Shown piece after piece: positions 9,016 to 18,200 of a stretch of 64,000 bases of DNA. The DNA is from Chthoniobacteraceae bacterium. GTDB taxonomy: Bacteria > Verrucomicrobiota > Verrucomicrobiia > Chthoniobacterales > Chthoniobacteraceae. Both the position numbers and the translations under genes were made by a program. The stretch spans positions 62,001 to 126,000 of the forward strand of contig JAQGOL010000031.1 in NCBI GenBank assembly GCA_028293625.1, read 5' to 3'. How positions within the stretch are numbered: position 1 is the first letter of the stretch; every line of letters begins with the position of its first letter. The notes under the pieces were generated by a model. It saw nothing but the letters and a program-made list of their open reading frames with translations. It was not told the DNA's origin and ran no database searches.

Positions 9016-12000
9016 CTATTTGAAGGCGGGCGTTTTCTCATCGATAGCCAACAGAAAAGCGACCACATCGGCTCGCTGCTGCGGGTCCGCGATAAAATGC
9101 ACCCGTGTGCCGCCGCTGGCATCCTGGGAACCGTCGAGAACCTGCTCAAGCGTTTGCGCCAGGCCGCTGTAGAAATATGGCGCGCTTTCATGGACGCTCA
9201 AAAGCGAGGGAATATTGATGCCGTTTGCGCCAAGTGCCGCGATCGGTTGAGAAATGTCGGCGCCATTGAACCGGATTTCGTTGACCCGGCCGGCGGCGGT
9301 AAAGGTGCCAACATTGGTGAGCACCCCGGGAAATTGCGCGGGCGGCGGTCCCTGTGTTTTTGTCTGCCTGAGCTCGGCGCCGATCACCCGCTCATTGCCG
9401 AGGCCAAGGCCGAGCTCCGGCGAGGGCGGCGGGGAATAATCGACCGCCGAGCGGGTCCATTTGGGGCCTCCGTGGCAGGTCACACAACTCACGTTGGCCG
9501 ACGTGAGACCCGTTTTGGCAAAGAGGAGACGGCCGCGAACGGCTTCCGCCGTTTTAAAGCTGATCGGTGCGCGGGCCGCCCGGATTCCGCGATCGGTGAA
9601 GAAGTTGATTGCATCCTGTCTGACGTCACGGCCACTGCTTTGCACGGGCAGGAAGTTGGTGACGCTGGGCGGGGTTGAGAGCTGCAGACCGCGGCGCGCG
9701 GTGGAGAGCGTGGCACGGTTGACCCAAGTGCCGCTGGGCGTGCCGGGAGGACCAGCCACCGGGCCGTTCGCGGCAATCGTGTATTCAAAAAGGGTCGTCG
9801 TATCGGCGTTGGAATCGTTGATGCCCGCGGCAACGTAGATCTGGTTGGTGCTCAGCGAAAAGGCGATGCCAAAGCGGGCGCGCGGCTCGGGAAGTGCGGT
9901 GTGCGGCGTGGCCACCACGGTCACGGCCTGGGCAAGATATTCCTCGACTGTATCGAGCACATTGCCTGCCGCGTCGATTCCCCCAATAAGGAACACGCGG
10001 GAAGTGACACCGCGGATGGCGGTGGCAGTGCCGAGGTAGCGCCGCAAGGTGATGCCCGCCGGATTAAAGGTCGTCCAGGTCCCCAAACCGCCCGGATCGG
10101 CCGCAAACCGCTGGATCGGCGCGGCGGTGGCCACCGAAGGAGTGTTTTCCGAGGAACCATTTCCACTGACCACATGGATGAGTTGTAACGGTTCAGCGGT
10201 GTTGATTCCACCGGCCACGGTGACGCCGAACTGGGCAACCGCATGCGGCAGGGAACTCACCGTGCGCCATTTGTTGGTCACGGGATTATATTCCTCCACC
10301 GTTGAGACGGGCGCGACTCCGCCATCGGTGCTGTTGTAGCCGCCAATGGCATAGATGCGAAAGCCGGCGCTGGTGCGCACCGCGGCTGCTCCCAGCGAAT
10401 GGCGTGGCGTCAGGCCTGCGGAGCTGAGCGGCTTGAGCACATTGGTGCGGGGATTAAATACGAGCACGGTATTGGCTCCGGTTACCAGCGTTCCCTGCCC
10501 TGCCCCAATCCGGCCGCCGATGAGGAACACGCGCGCATCATCGAGTGTGGCCACGCCAAAGTCGCGTCGTCCATCGGGAAGGCTTGGCAGCGGATTGCCG
10601 TCGTCCAGATCGTTGGTGGTGCCTGCCACGCCGGTAAATTGCTGGAATTGTTCGATTAGGGTCGAATCAGTCGGAGTCACACCGGTTGCTCCACCGAGGG
10701 TGAAGAAGAGGCGGTCGTCATCGATAAGGCCGCGTCCGCCGAAGATCACGCGGGTATTGAGTTCAAAATCCTGCACCTCGTCGCGCACGGCGCTCCAGTT
10801 GAGGATCCGGTGCGGAACAATCCGCCGTCCTTTTGGATCGAATGTGCCGTCAAGCCCGATGGTCTGGCGCGGCCCGGTCTCGAACATCCACGTCACGTTA
10901 TCCGAGCGTCCGGCGGGATGGCAGACAATGCAGCCGCCCCAGCTCTCGCTCGACATCCGTTCCTGGGGGCCGCGCCCCGTGTAAAAAAGCTCGGCTCCCA
11001 GGTGCAGAAAAGCAGCCTGGCTGTTTTGCGGTGGCAGCTTGGAGGAAAGAGCGGTTCCCACGATCACCGGCGCGGGCCCATTGCTGATGTCCACCACCGA
11101 GATCGAGCGGCTGATGTAGTTAAGAACGTAGAGCCGCGTGCCTGTTGTGTTGATGGCCAGTCCGCGCGGAGCTTTGCCCGAAATGCCGCCACCTGAAATA
11201 TCCTCAAGATCCACCCGCACGATCGCACTCGGGCCGGCAACGAGCGGCGCGCCGATGGTCGGAACGCCCGTGCCATCAATCGTCAGACGGACCAGCAGAT
11301 CCGAATTCTGAATGACCACCCAGGCGTCCGAACCGTTGGGACGCCATGCCATTGCCACGGGGTTGGTGAGAAAAAGACGCGGCGCCGGCGTGGTGGCCAG
11401 ATTCACGCCTTGGTTCAGATTCAATGGGGCGGTGCGCCGAAAGGTGGCGTCGCTCTGACCTGCCGTGAGTTCCAGACGGTTTGCCACATTGAAGACTGAG
11501 ACGAGCCCCTGCGCCATCTGGTTGAAACGGAGCGGGCCGTTGGGCGATGCACCGGTGCTCACCACATACGCCAGCGGTTGGGTGGGATGCAATGCGATTG
11601 CAGCAAGCTGGTTTGGAAACGCTCCCGTGGGTGTGGTGAAGGTCTGTGGATTGGTCGATGCCACGTTTGGAACCAGACCGTTGGCCGGTGCAAGCCTGCC
11701 GTTGGAGTTGAATCCCGCGTTAGCCAGCGGCCCGAGCACCACCGGATTCGGCGCACCGACCACCGCGTTGGTCGCCAGACTGATCGCTACGACATGGCCT
11801 TCACGCTGATCGTCCTGGCCCTCGTCGAGCGCGCTTTTTCCCGCACGCAGCTGGCCGAAGAAAAGCGCGACAAAAGCTGTTTCATTTGAGTCGTCGTTAT
11901 CGCCGTCGTTGCTGATGCTCACAGCACGCGGAGCGCTCCCGAACGCGCTCAGATCAATGGTGGCGATCAGATTCGGCACCAAAGCCGTCGTATCGAACAC

Positions 12001-12483
12001 CATGACGTTGTTCGAAGAGGAGTTTGCCACCAGAAGCCGGCTTCCATTGGGCGAAACCACCAGAGCCACCGGCTCGACGCCCACTTTGAGCAGACGCGTC
12101 TTTTTGCGCGTGGCCAGATCGATTACCGCCACCGTGCCATCCCCCGCGTTGGCGACATAGGCAAAGCGCCCGTTGGGATGAAGCGCCACGCTGCTTGGTT
12201 CGAGGCCGGTGGAAATCTCCGCCAGCTTTTTAGGGATGTTGGTCGAGACATTGAAAAGCGAGAGCGACTTGCTATCCGGATTGACGCTCGCCAGCAGCGT
12301 ATCGTCTTCTGAGAGGGCGATCGGCGTCGATTGTGCCGGCACGGCGCAATCAACGAGCGCCGGAAAGGCGAAGGTCAAACTAAGCAGTGCTATAAATCGT
12401 TTCACCCGTGCCAGATACCGGTCCATTCGCCTCGACGGCCGGTTCGACCTTGTGTTCCCAAAAACAGCTTCATGGATCTTCAT
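9016..12483 (-). CDS. exported YVTN-propeller / Kelch / diheme cytochrome c fusion protein
   Basis: A 1155-residue exported protein. The start at 12483 is set by a GGAGG (complement 12491-12495) seven bases upstream; a longer frame to 12519 has no such signal. A signal peptide spans about residues 20-50. A YVTN/YncE-like beta-propeller follows (HPNGRFAYVANAGDGTVAVI, SPNGSRLLVANSSSNNVMVF), to about residue 500. A first c-heme motif CIVCH lies at 518-522, followed by an IVPHRILNW segment. Residues about 610-910 are Kelch-like repeats (VFLIGG, RIYAIGGYNS). A second heme motif CVTCH at 1000-1004 sits in a MauG/di-heme peroxidase-like C-terminal segment (…APYFYSGLAQTLEQVL…). A periplasmic or surface oxidase/peroxidase role is inferred. 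The fusion order is unusual. Confidence 0.85.
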   Translation of the reverse strand: MKIHEAVFGNTRSNRPSRRMDRYLARVKRFIALLSLTFAFPALVDCAVPAQSTPIALSEDDTLLASVNPDSKSLSLFNVSTNIPKKLAEISTGLEPSSVALHPNGRFAYVANAGDGTVAVIDLATRKKTRLLKVGVEPVALVVSPNGSRLLVANSSSNNVMVFDTTALVPNLIATIDLSAFGSAPRAVSISNDGDNDDSNETAFVALFFGQLRAGKSALDEGQDDQREGHVVAISLATNAVVGAPNPVVLGPLANAGFNSNGRLAPANGLVPNVASTNPQTFTTPTGAFPNQLAAIALHPTQPLAYVVSTGASPNGPLRFNQMAQGLVSVFNVANRLELTAGQSDATFRRTAPLNLNQGVNLATTPAPRLFLTNPVAMAWRPNGSDAWVVIQNSDLLVRLTIDGTGVPTIGAPLVAGPSAIVRVDLEDISGGGISGKAPRGLAINTTGTRLYVLNYISRSISVVDISNGPAPVIVGTALSSKLPPQNSQAAFLHLGAELFYTGRGPQERMSSESWGGCIVCHPAGRSDNVTWMFETGPRQTIGLDGTFDPKGRRIVPHRILNWSAVRDEVQDFELNTRVIFGGRGLIDDDRLFFTLGGATGVTPTDSTLIEQFQQFTGVAGTTNDLDDGNPLPSLPDGRRDFGVATLDDARVFLIGGRIGAGQGTLVTGANTVLVFNPRTNVLKPLSSAGLTPRHSLGAAAVRTSAGFRIYAIGGYNSTDGGVAPVSTVEEYNPVTNKWRTVSSLPHAVAQFGVTVAGGINTAEPLQLIHVVSGNGSSENTPSVATAAPIQRFAADPGGLGTWTTFNPAGITLRRYLGTATAIRGVTSRVFLIGGIDAAGNVLDTVEEYLAQAVTVVATPHTALPEPRARFGIAFSLSTNQIYVAAGINDSNADTTTLFEYTIAANGPVAGPPGTPSGTWVNRATLSTARRGLQLSTPPSVTNFLPVQSSGRDVRQDAINFFTDRGIRAARAPISFKTAEAVRGRLLFAKTGLTSANVSCVTCHGGPKWTRSAVDYSPPPSPELGLGLGNERVIGAELRQTKTQGPPPAQFPGVLTNVGTFTAAGRVNEIRFNGADISQPIAALGANGINIPSLLSVHESAPYFYSGLAQTLEQVLDGSQDASGGTRVHFIADPQQRADVVAFLLAIDEKTPAFK

Positions 12484-12490
12484 TGCGCTA

Positions 12491-12495
12491 CCTCC
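12491..12495 (-). promoter_or_regulatory. strong Shine-Dalgarno that fixes the start of the 1155-residue fusion gene
   Basis: The minus strand reads GGAGG seven bases before the ATG whose first base is 12483, inside a purine-rich run. The alternative in-frame start 36 bases further upstream would place this motif inside the coding sequence. It is the clearest ribosome-binding site in the left third of the window. Confidence 0.7.
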
Positions 12496-12770
12496 CCCTC
12501 CGTTGCCGGGCCTCGCCATCCTTAACCAATTTACCGCTGAGCCGCCCCCGGAAAAGCGCCCAGGACCGGCAAACTTCGCCCGGGTATCCGACCGTATGCC
12601 ATTCCTGAAACACCGCTGGTTGGACTACTTATTGTTCTTTGGTGAAGGGATTAGCACAGAGGACGCATTGCGAACGCGAATTGCGGCTCGCTCTCCACGC
12701 ATGATTGGCCCGCCTGGCAGCGCTCCAATTCTCCTCGCCACCGTTCTCAGGCCCCCTAGCTTCTTCCCTC

Positions 12771-13697
12771 GTGCCCAGCACTCTATTCACTTTGCTCGAT
12801 GATATCGCCTCCGTGCTCGATGACGTGGCGGTGATGACAAAAATCGCTACAAAGCGCACCGCGGGTGTGCTTGGAGATGATCTTGCCCTCAACGCTCAGC
12901 AGGTTGCCGGCGTGAACCCGGACCGCGAGCTGCCCGTTGTCTGGGGCGTCGCGAAAGGCTCAGCCCTGAATAAAGCCATCCTGGTGCCCGCGGCGCTGGC
13001 AATCAGCTGGGTCGCCCCCTGGGCGATCACGCCGTTGCTGATGCTCGGGGGCGCCTACCTCTGCTTTGAAGGCTGCGAAAAGCTCGCGCACAAATTCCTG
13101 CATAGCAAAGCCGAAGGGGATGTGGAGCACCAAGCTCACGTGCAGGCGCTCGCTGATCCCTCCGTCGACCTGGCTACTCTGGAACGCACCAAGATCAAAG
13201 GCGCCATCCGCACCGATTTTATCCTCTCCGCGGAGATCATTGTAATCGCCCTTGGCACTGTCGCGGCGGCCGGCTTTATGCGGCAGTTGCTGGTGCTTGC
13301 CACCATCTCAATCATCATGACGGTTGGCGTCTATGGATTGGTTGCTGGCATCGTGAAGCTCGATGACGCGGGCCTCTACCTAAACCGGCGGCAGGGAGGC
13401 GCTCGGCAGCTTGGGCGTGCCATTCTCTTTGCCGCTCCGTGGCTTATGAAAGGGCTCTCCTGGGCTGGCACTGTCGCCATGTTCATGGTAGGCGGCGGCA
13501 TCCTGGTACATGGCATTCCCTGGCTGCATCACTCGATCAAGCACGCGGTTGCCGCGGCTGGTCAAGTGTCTGTCGCAGGCAAACTCCTTGGCGGTCTTAC
13601 TTCGATGATACTGCCGGCATTGGCAGGCATCGTGGTAGGTTTGATTGCCTTGGGCCTGGTGACGGCCGTGCAACGCATTCGTGGTAAGAAAGACTAA
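12771..13697 (+). CDS. DUF808 family inner-membrane protein (YedI-like)
   Basis: A polytopic membrane protein of about 308 residues. The N-terminus TLFTLLDDIASVLDDVAVMT followed by GVLGDDLALNAQQVAGV and RELPVVWGVAKGSALNKAIL is the conserved opening of the DUF808/YedI family. Several hydrophobic segments follow (ALAISWVAPWAITPLLML, FILSAEIIVIALGTVAA, TISIIMTVGVYGLVAGIV, and two near the C-terminus). GTG 12771 puts the start two residues before the conserved block; a TTG at 12705 would add 22 residues of no family similarity. No Shine-Dalgarno is clear for either. Function in any organism is poorly known. It is divergent from the cytochrome fusion gene and convergent with the toxin gene. Confidence 0.88.
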   Translation: MPSTLFTLLDDIASVLDDVAVMTKIATKRTAGVLGDDLALNAQQVAGVNPDRELPVVWGVAKGSALNKAILVPAALAISWVAPWAITPLLMLGGAYLCFEGCEKLAHKFLHSKAEGDVEHQAHVQALADPSVDLATLERTKIKGAIRTDFILSAEIIVIALGTVAAAGFMRQLLVLATISIIMTVGVYGLVAGIVKLDDAGLYLNRRQGGARQLGRAILFAAPWLMKGLSWAGTVAMFMVGGGILVHGIPWLHHSIKHAVAAAGQVSVAGKLLGGLTSMILPALAGIVVGLIALGLVTAVQRIRGKKD

Positions 13698-13723
13698 GGG
13701 CGATTTAATCACCTCACTGACGC

Positions 13724-14431
13724 TCATGGAAGCCGGGCGACCTGTAATTCCACGAGAGATTGGTTCAGCTTCGGATGATCACGAAGCGTCATGGCCGGCC
13801 CGTAAATCAATCCCGAGCCATACGCAGCTTTTCGCCTCCATGAGCCAATCATCTCCGGGGTAAAACCGGGATCGCAGGCAACAGGCAAGAGTATGTCGCG
13901 CTCAAACAGAGCGACATTAAGCCGATCAGGATCATGACGTGACCGGTAAAGGATCCCTTCGATCTGATCCGGGTGCCGCATGAGCCTCGCCGCCCACTTT
14001 CTTGTAGTGGAATAGTTGCCGGTGAGCAGTTGAGCATCAGTGCCGAGCTTTGAAAGATTCGCTCCTGTTGCGTCCAATAACGTGACGCGAGGCAGACTGA
14101 CCAGCGAAACCCAAGTCTCAGCAAGCGTCAGTTCTGTAACACTACGCCCGAGGCTTCCCACAGGTCCCCAGTGATCGTCAAATAATTCCATCAACGCTCC
14201 CGGAAGGGTGCTGGCAATACAAAGAGTGCCCACACCGCCCCTGGAATCAAAACGCGAATTCCCCCGCCGGCTGAAGTGCAATGGCGGCCATGGTTTGCCC
14301 GTCCCGGGATCCGTGGAATGGAGACGATAGAAAACACCGCCAACCTTACGGCACAGACTTGTCAGCCGGATAAGGTTGAACTCTTGCTGCGCGGGAGGCG
14401 CGTTGAGTTTACCAGCTGTTTTCTTCCGCAT
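13724..14431 (-). CDS. RES-domain toxin (NAD+-targeting type)
   Basis: About 235 residues, cytosolic. The RES fold residues are visible: Arg in VFYRLHS and in SRFDSRGG, Glu in GALMELF, and Ser in LYRSRHD, with the family ending in NVALFE. RES toxins are known to degrade NAD+ (NAD+ phosphorylase or glycohydrolase activity) and are paired with Xre/MbcA/ParS-type antitoxins. The start at ATG 14431 (MRKKTAGKLN) is chosen over a TTG at 14449. Either way it begins before the stop of the upstream gene at 14409, so translation is likely coupled to the antitoxin. The N-terminal extension of about 30 residues is Lys-rich. The identification is by motif only. Confidence 0.82.
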   Translation of the reverse strand: MRKKTAGKLNAPPAQQEFNLIRLTSLCRKVGGVFYRLHSTDPGTGKPWPPLHFSRRGNSRFDSRGGVGTLCIASTLPGALMELFDDHWGPVGSLGRSVTELTLAETWVSLVSLPRVTLLDATGANLSKLGTDAQLLTGNYSTTRKWAARLMRHPDQIEGILYRSRHDPDRLNVALFERDILLPVACDPGFTPEMIGSWRRKAAYGSGLIYGPAMTLRDHPKLNQSLVELQVARLP

Positions 14432-15095
14432 GCGCTTTCGCGTGGACAACTACGCTGTCCACCTCGCCAGCGCGCAACAACTCCAGAGCGGTTCCCCCAT
14501 CCAAATCGTGCCTTGGCGCCAAAAAGTAGCGCATGATTCGCCACTCATCCAAACTCCGGAAAGCTTGCAGCACATTCTGAATCCCTGTGAGCAATGCGCC
14601 GGCAGGAGTGAACTGCCATTGAGGATAATGAAACTGATGCTTTGCATCGCGCCACGAAACGATCCGATATTCCTTGCGACGCTTGTGAAGCGCAGCCGGC
14701 GTAAGATTGAACTTTTCCATCAATTCCTGGCCGGTCCACGCCCCTCCTTCCGCTTCCTGCATCCGCAAAACCAGTTTGCGACCCGCCTCAGACGGATCGA
14801 ATTCAGCCTCTTCCTTTTTCGAGATCGCGGCCTTTTTTTCGTGCAGCCTGGAGTCGAGACGGACGCGGCCTCTATCAACGATCACATTAAAGCCAAACAC
14901 GCGCCGCCCCTCCCCAACAGCAGGCCCGGAAAGCTGCGCTTTAAGTTGTTCGCCGATCCTGTTGGTAATCTCGTCGATCCCCGCAACATCCAGCTCCCCG
15001 TTTTTAAGCGACTTTCTGGCGGAACCGGACTTGGGTGGCGTCCGCAATGTATCTCCTGTGGCGCGGATCTCCTTGGTTTTAAGAAGAGTTGGCAT
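14409..15095 (-). CDS. long Xre/MbcA/ParS-like antitoxin, partner of the RES toxin
   Basis: A 228-residue protein directly upstream of, and overlapping, the RES toxin gene. The C-terminal 70 residues (LLTGIQNVLQAF, DEWRIMRYFLAPRHDLDGGT, ALELLRAGEVDSVVVHA) match the toxin-binding DUF2384/MbcA type. A helix-turn-helix-like segment precedes it (WTGQELMEKFNLTPAALHKR, REYR-like tail). The first about 100 residues are charged and not recognised, making it longer than the usual 130-160 residues. Antitoxin first and overlapping cistrons match RES/Xre operons, where the antitoxin also represses the promoter. That autoregulation is inferred. Confidence 0.78.
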   Translation of the reverse strand: MPTLLKTKEIRATGDTLRTPPKSGSARKSLKNGELDVAGIDEITNRIGEQLKAQLSGPAVGEGRRVFGFNVIVDRGRVRLDSRLHEKKAAISKKEEAEFDPSEAGRKLVLRMQEAEGGAWTGQELMEKFNLTPAALHKRRKEYRIVSWRDAKHQFHYPQWQFTPAGALLTGIQNVLQAFRSLDEWRIMRYFLAPRHDLDGGTALELLRAGEVDSVVVHAKAHAEENSW

Positions 15096-15218
15096 GAGCT
15101 AAGGCTATCAACCAAATCAACCAAATCAACTCTTTTGCCGCGCATTGCCCAAAAATCGGAGCTTGTGGCAACGCGCACAACGGCGCTTTCAGCCACGCCA
15201 AGCGGCCCTTCGAACCTT

Positions 15219-18200
15219 TTATGGCTCCGCCTGGATCGACATCGATCCACTCTCTCCAAGGGAGGAGGTCGCTGTTTTCGGCGTGAAAAAGAGGAAAAAA
15301 CCGCCAGCCGAATGGCTCTTTTGATAAATCACCCCGCTCAAAGATACCGCTTTTCCACCGCCGGGATGCGTGAAGCTTCCCGTGACCGATCCAACGGCCG
15401 GGTTGATCACGATTTTCGGTCCACCCGTTCTGTCGCCGCTTGTGTTCACAACAGTCACTTTGCTATTGAGCGCGATGGAAAGATCGCTGGAGAGCGGCGC
15501 CGCGAGCAAGCCGTTGGAAAGCGTTACTTCCCCGTTGATTACCGGTGCTGTTTTGCCGGCTACGCCGAAAACGTTTAAGTCCGAATTTGCCAAAGGCTTC
15601 ACAAACTTCGAAGCAACCATTCCAAGATTGATCCCTTCGGGCCAACCGGCCGGATAGAGTGTATCCGAGGCATTGGCCCGCTTATACCACTTAAAGCCGG
15701 CGCCGTTTGCATCGCTCTCCTCGCGGGTCGGATCAAACCTGAGGGTTCCTGTAAGCAGCCCTGAGTTCGAGTAAAGCAGGAGAAAGAGAGGCAGCTCGTT
15801 TGCCCTGGAAAGCAGGTTGCTGCAACTTACCGGCGATCCATCGGCCAGTTTGCCCGTGATGCGCACAGCCCCGCCCGCCGATACACTGACTTTGGCCCAA
15901 CCGTCCCCTTGCGGAAACACGCTCACCCCATTGTTAGGCGCATCGGAAGCAAGGAAAAGCGCTGTATAGAACCCTTTGTCCGTGCGCGGATCCAGGAGGC
16001 TCACAGGCACGTTAATGAAAGGCGCGTCCGGATTTTTCTTTGCCGTATAAATAGCGCGATCGGCGTGCTCAAGCAGAGAAACCACGCTGCCGTCTTTGCT
16101 CAGCGTGCCGGCAATCCGTTCCGCGCCGGGTGTGGTATCGAGAGCGAGCGCGAGTTGACCAATGGAAAGCTCTTTTTTGCTCAACTCTAGCGTCGCCGTG
16201 CCGCTCTTTCCAAACCGTGCGCTTCCATCGTTCCTGAACACTCCCGAGATCGGGAAGACGGTTCCGCACAAAGTCACTTTTCCGGTGAAGGTTCCCGTTG
16301 GCAGCACGGTGATTCCGAGTAGTCCCTGATGATCGATACTCCGAACTGAAGCTTCCGTTGGTTTGAAAAGCCCGTTGTAGTTGCCGGCAAAGGCGGAACG
16401 CATCAGGGCAAAGTTGAATGTGCGGGTGACCGAAGTGGACGGATTGCCAAACAGATCATACGCGGTGACAACTGCGGTGTTCGAACCTGGTTCGGGTTTT
16501 ATTAAAAGGGTCCATTCAAAACTGTTGCTCACCCCGAATGGCCTGACCACCTGCGGCGCGCCGCCATTAAGAACTATCTCAACTCGTTCCACCGCCCGAT
16601 CGTCTTTTGCCTGCCCACTGAATAGGAGCCCGTCGCCCGCGAACTTACCATTGGCCGCCGGGTGGATTACAATGAGCTCCGGAGGCACTTCATCACGCAC
16701 GGTAACCTTAAAACTACCATGAGTGACGTTGCCCGATTTGTCCGTCGCGGTGACCTGCACCGTTGTTGTTCCGATTGGGAACCTGCTCCCGCTGGCCGGC
16801 ACGGAGAGAATCACCGGTTCCGGGTCAGCCACATCGGTTGCGGCCGGTGTGAATGTGACCGTTGATCCCAAGGCGCTTTCCGCCAGAACCCTGCGCTCTG
16901 CCGGCAAAGTCAGGTTGGGCGCGGTTGTATCCGTTACAGCGACTGTAAAGGTGGAGGTGCTCACGTTCTCCGCGTCGTCGATGGCGGAAACGATCACCGT
17001 GGTTAGTCCGATGGGGAAAATCGAACCGCTCTCTTTCGAATAAGCAAGCGCCGGCGCCTTCCCCGAATCGTCCGTCGCGACGACAGCCGAATACGTGACA
17101 ACCGCTCCTGCGGCACTGGTTGCTTCGATCGGCCCGATGTTGGCATGCGCCGTAATGATCGGGGCCGTGGCATCGATGCCATCGCCACTCAATGCGATGG
17201 CATAAATCGGTGCAAACGGATCATCACTGTTTATCCGCAAAATCGCGGCGCGGCGGCCCTTGCCACCGGGTGTAAAGGTAACATTCAGAGCGGTCTCTCC
17301 GTCCGCTGGAATCACCAAAGGCAGGCCGCCGACGCCAACTTTGAAGTCTCCCGGGTTCGCGCCCGCAACCGTCACGTCCGCAAGATTCAGCGCGACGGAG
17401 CCGTTGTTTTTGAGAACGAAAGTTTTTACTACGATGCCGCTTCCGTCGCTGAACTCCACGGCGGGAGTTCCGCGCACCAACGCAACACTGTGTCCAAAGC
17501 CCGCCGCGATCGCCTGCACGCCGATTGCTGCATTCGATACGTCGGTCTGGCCATCGGCATTGTAACCCCAGGCGACAACCGTGCCGTCATTTTTGAGCGC
17601 CAGACTGTGATTGCGCCCCGCTGCAATGGCACGGACTCCTGTCAATCCGTCAGGCACGCTTGTCTGACCGTACAAATTGGAACCCCAGGCAACCACCGTG
17701 CCGTCGCTCTTGAGCGCGAGCGTGTGGTCGCCCCCGGCCGCGATTGCCTGCACATCTTTCAGCCCGCTTGGAACGATCGCCTGGCCATAGGGACTATAAC
17801 CCCACGCCACCACCGTTCCATTGGTCTTGAGCACCACGCTGTGTCCCGCGGTCGCGATCGCCTTTACGTGGTCCAATCCCTCGGGCATCCAGGTGTAACC
17901 AAGCGGATTGGGCGTGCCCCATTCCACCACGGTGCCATTGTTCCTGAGCGCCAGGTTGTGATTTGCGCCGGCCGCAATCGCCTGCACATCGATCAGCCCG
18001 TTTGGCACGGTTGCCTGATTACTGGAATTTGACCCCCATGCAACAACCGTTCCATCACTTTTTAAAGTCAGAGTGTGCGCTGCACCTGTAGCGATCGCCT
18101 GCACCTCTTTTAAACCGGCCGGCACATTGAGCTGACCATACTGGTTCTCTCCCCAGGCGATGACAGCGCCATCGCTTCTGAGCGCGGCGGTGAACGATTC

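Noticed and set aside
13681-13863. Short plus-strand frame after the DUF808 gene
   Set aside because: It is antisense to the RES toxin gene, with no start signal of its own.
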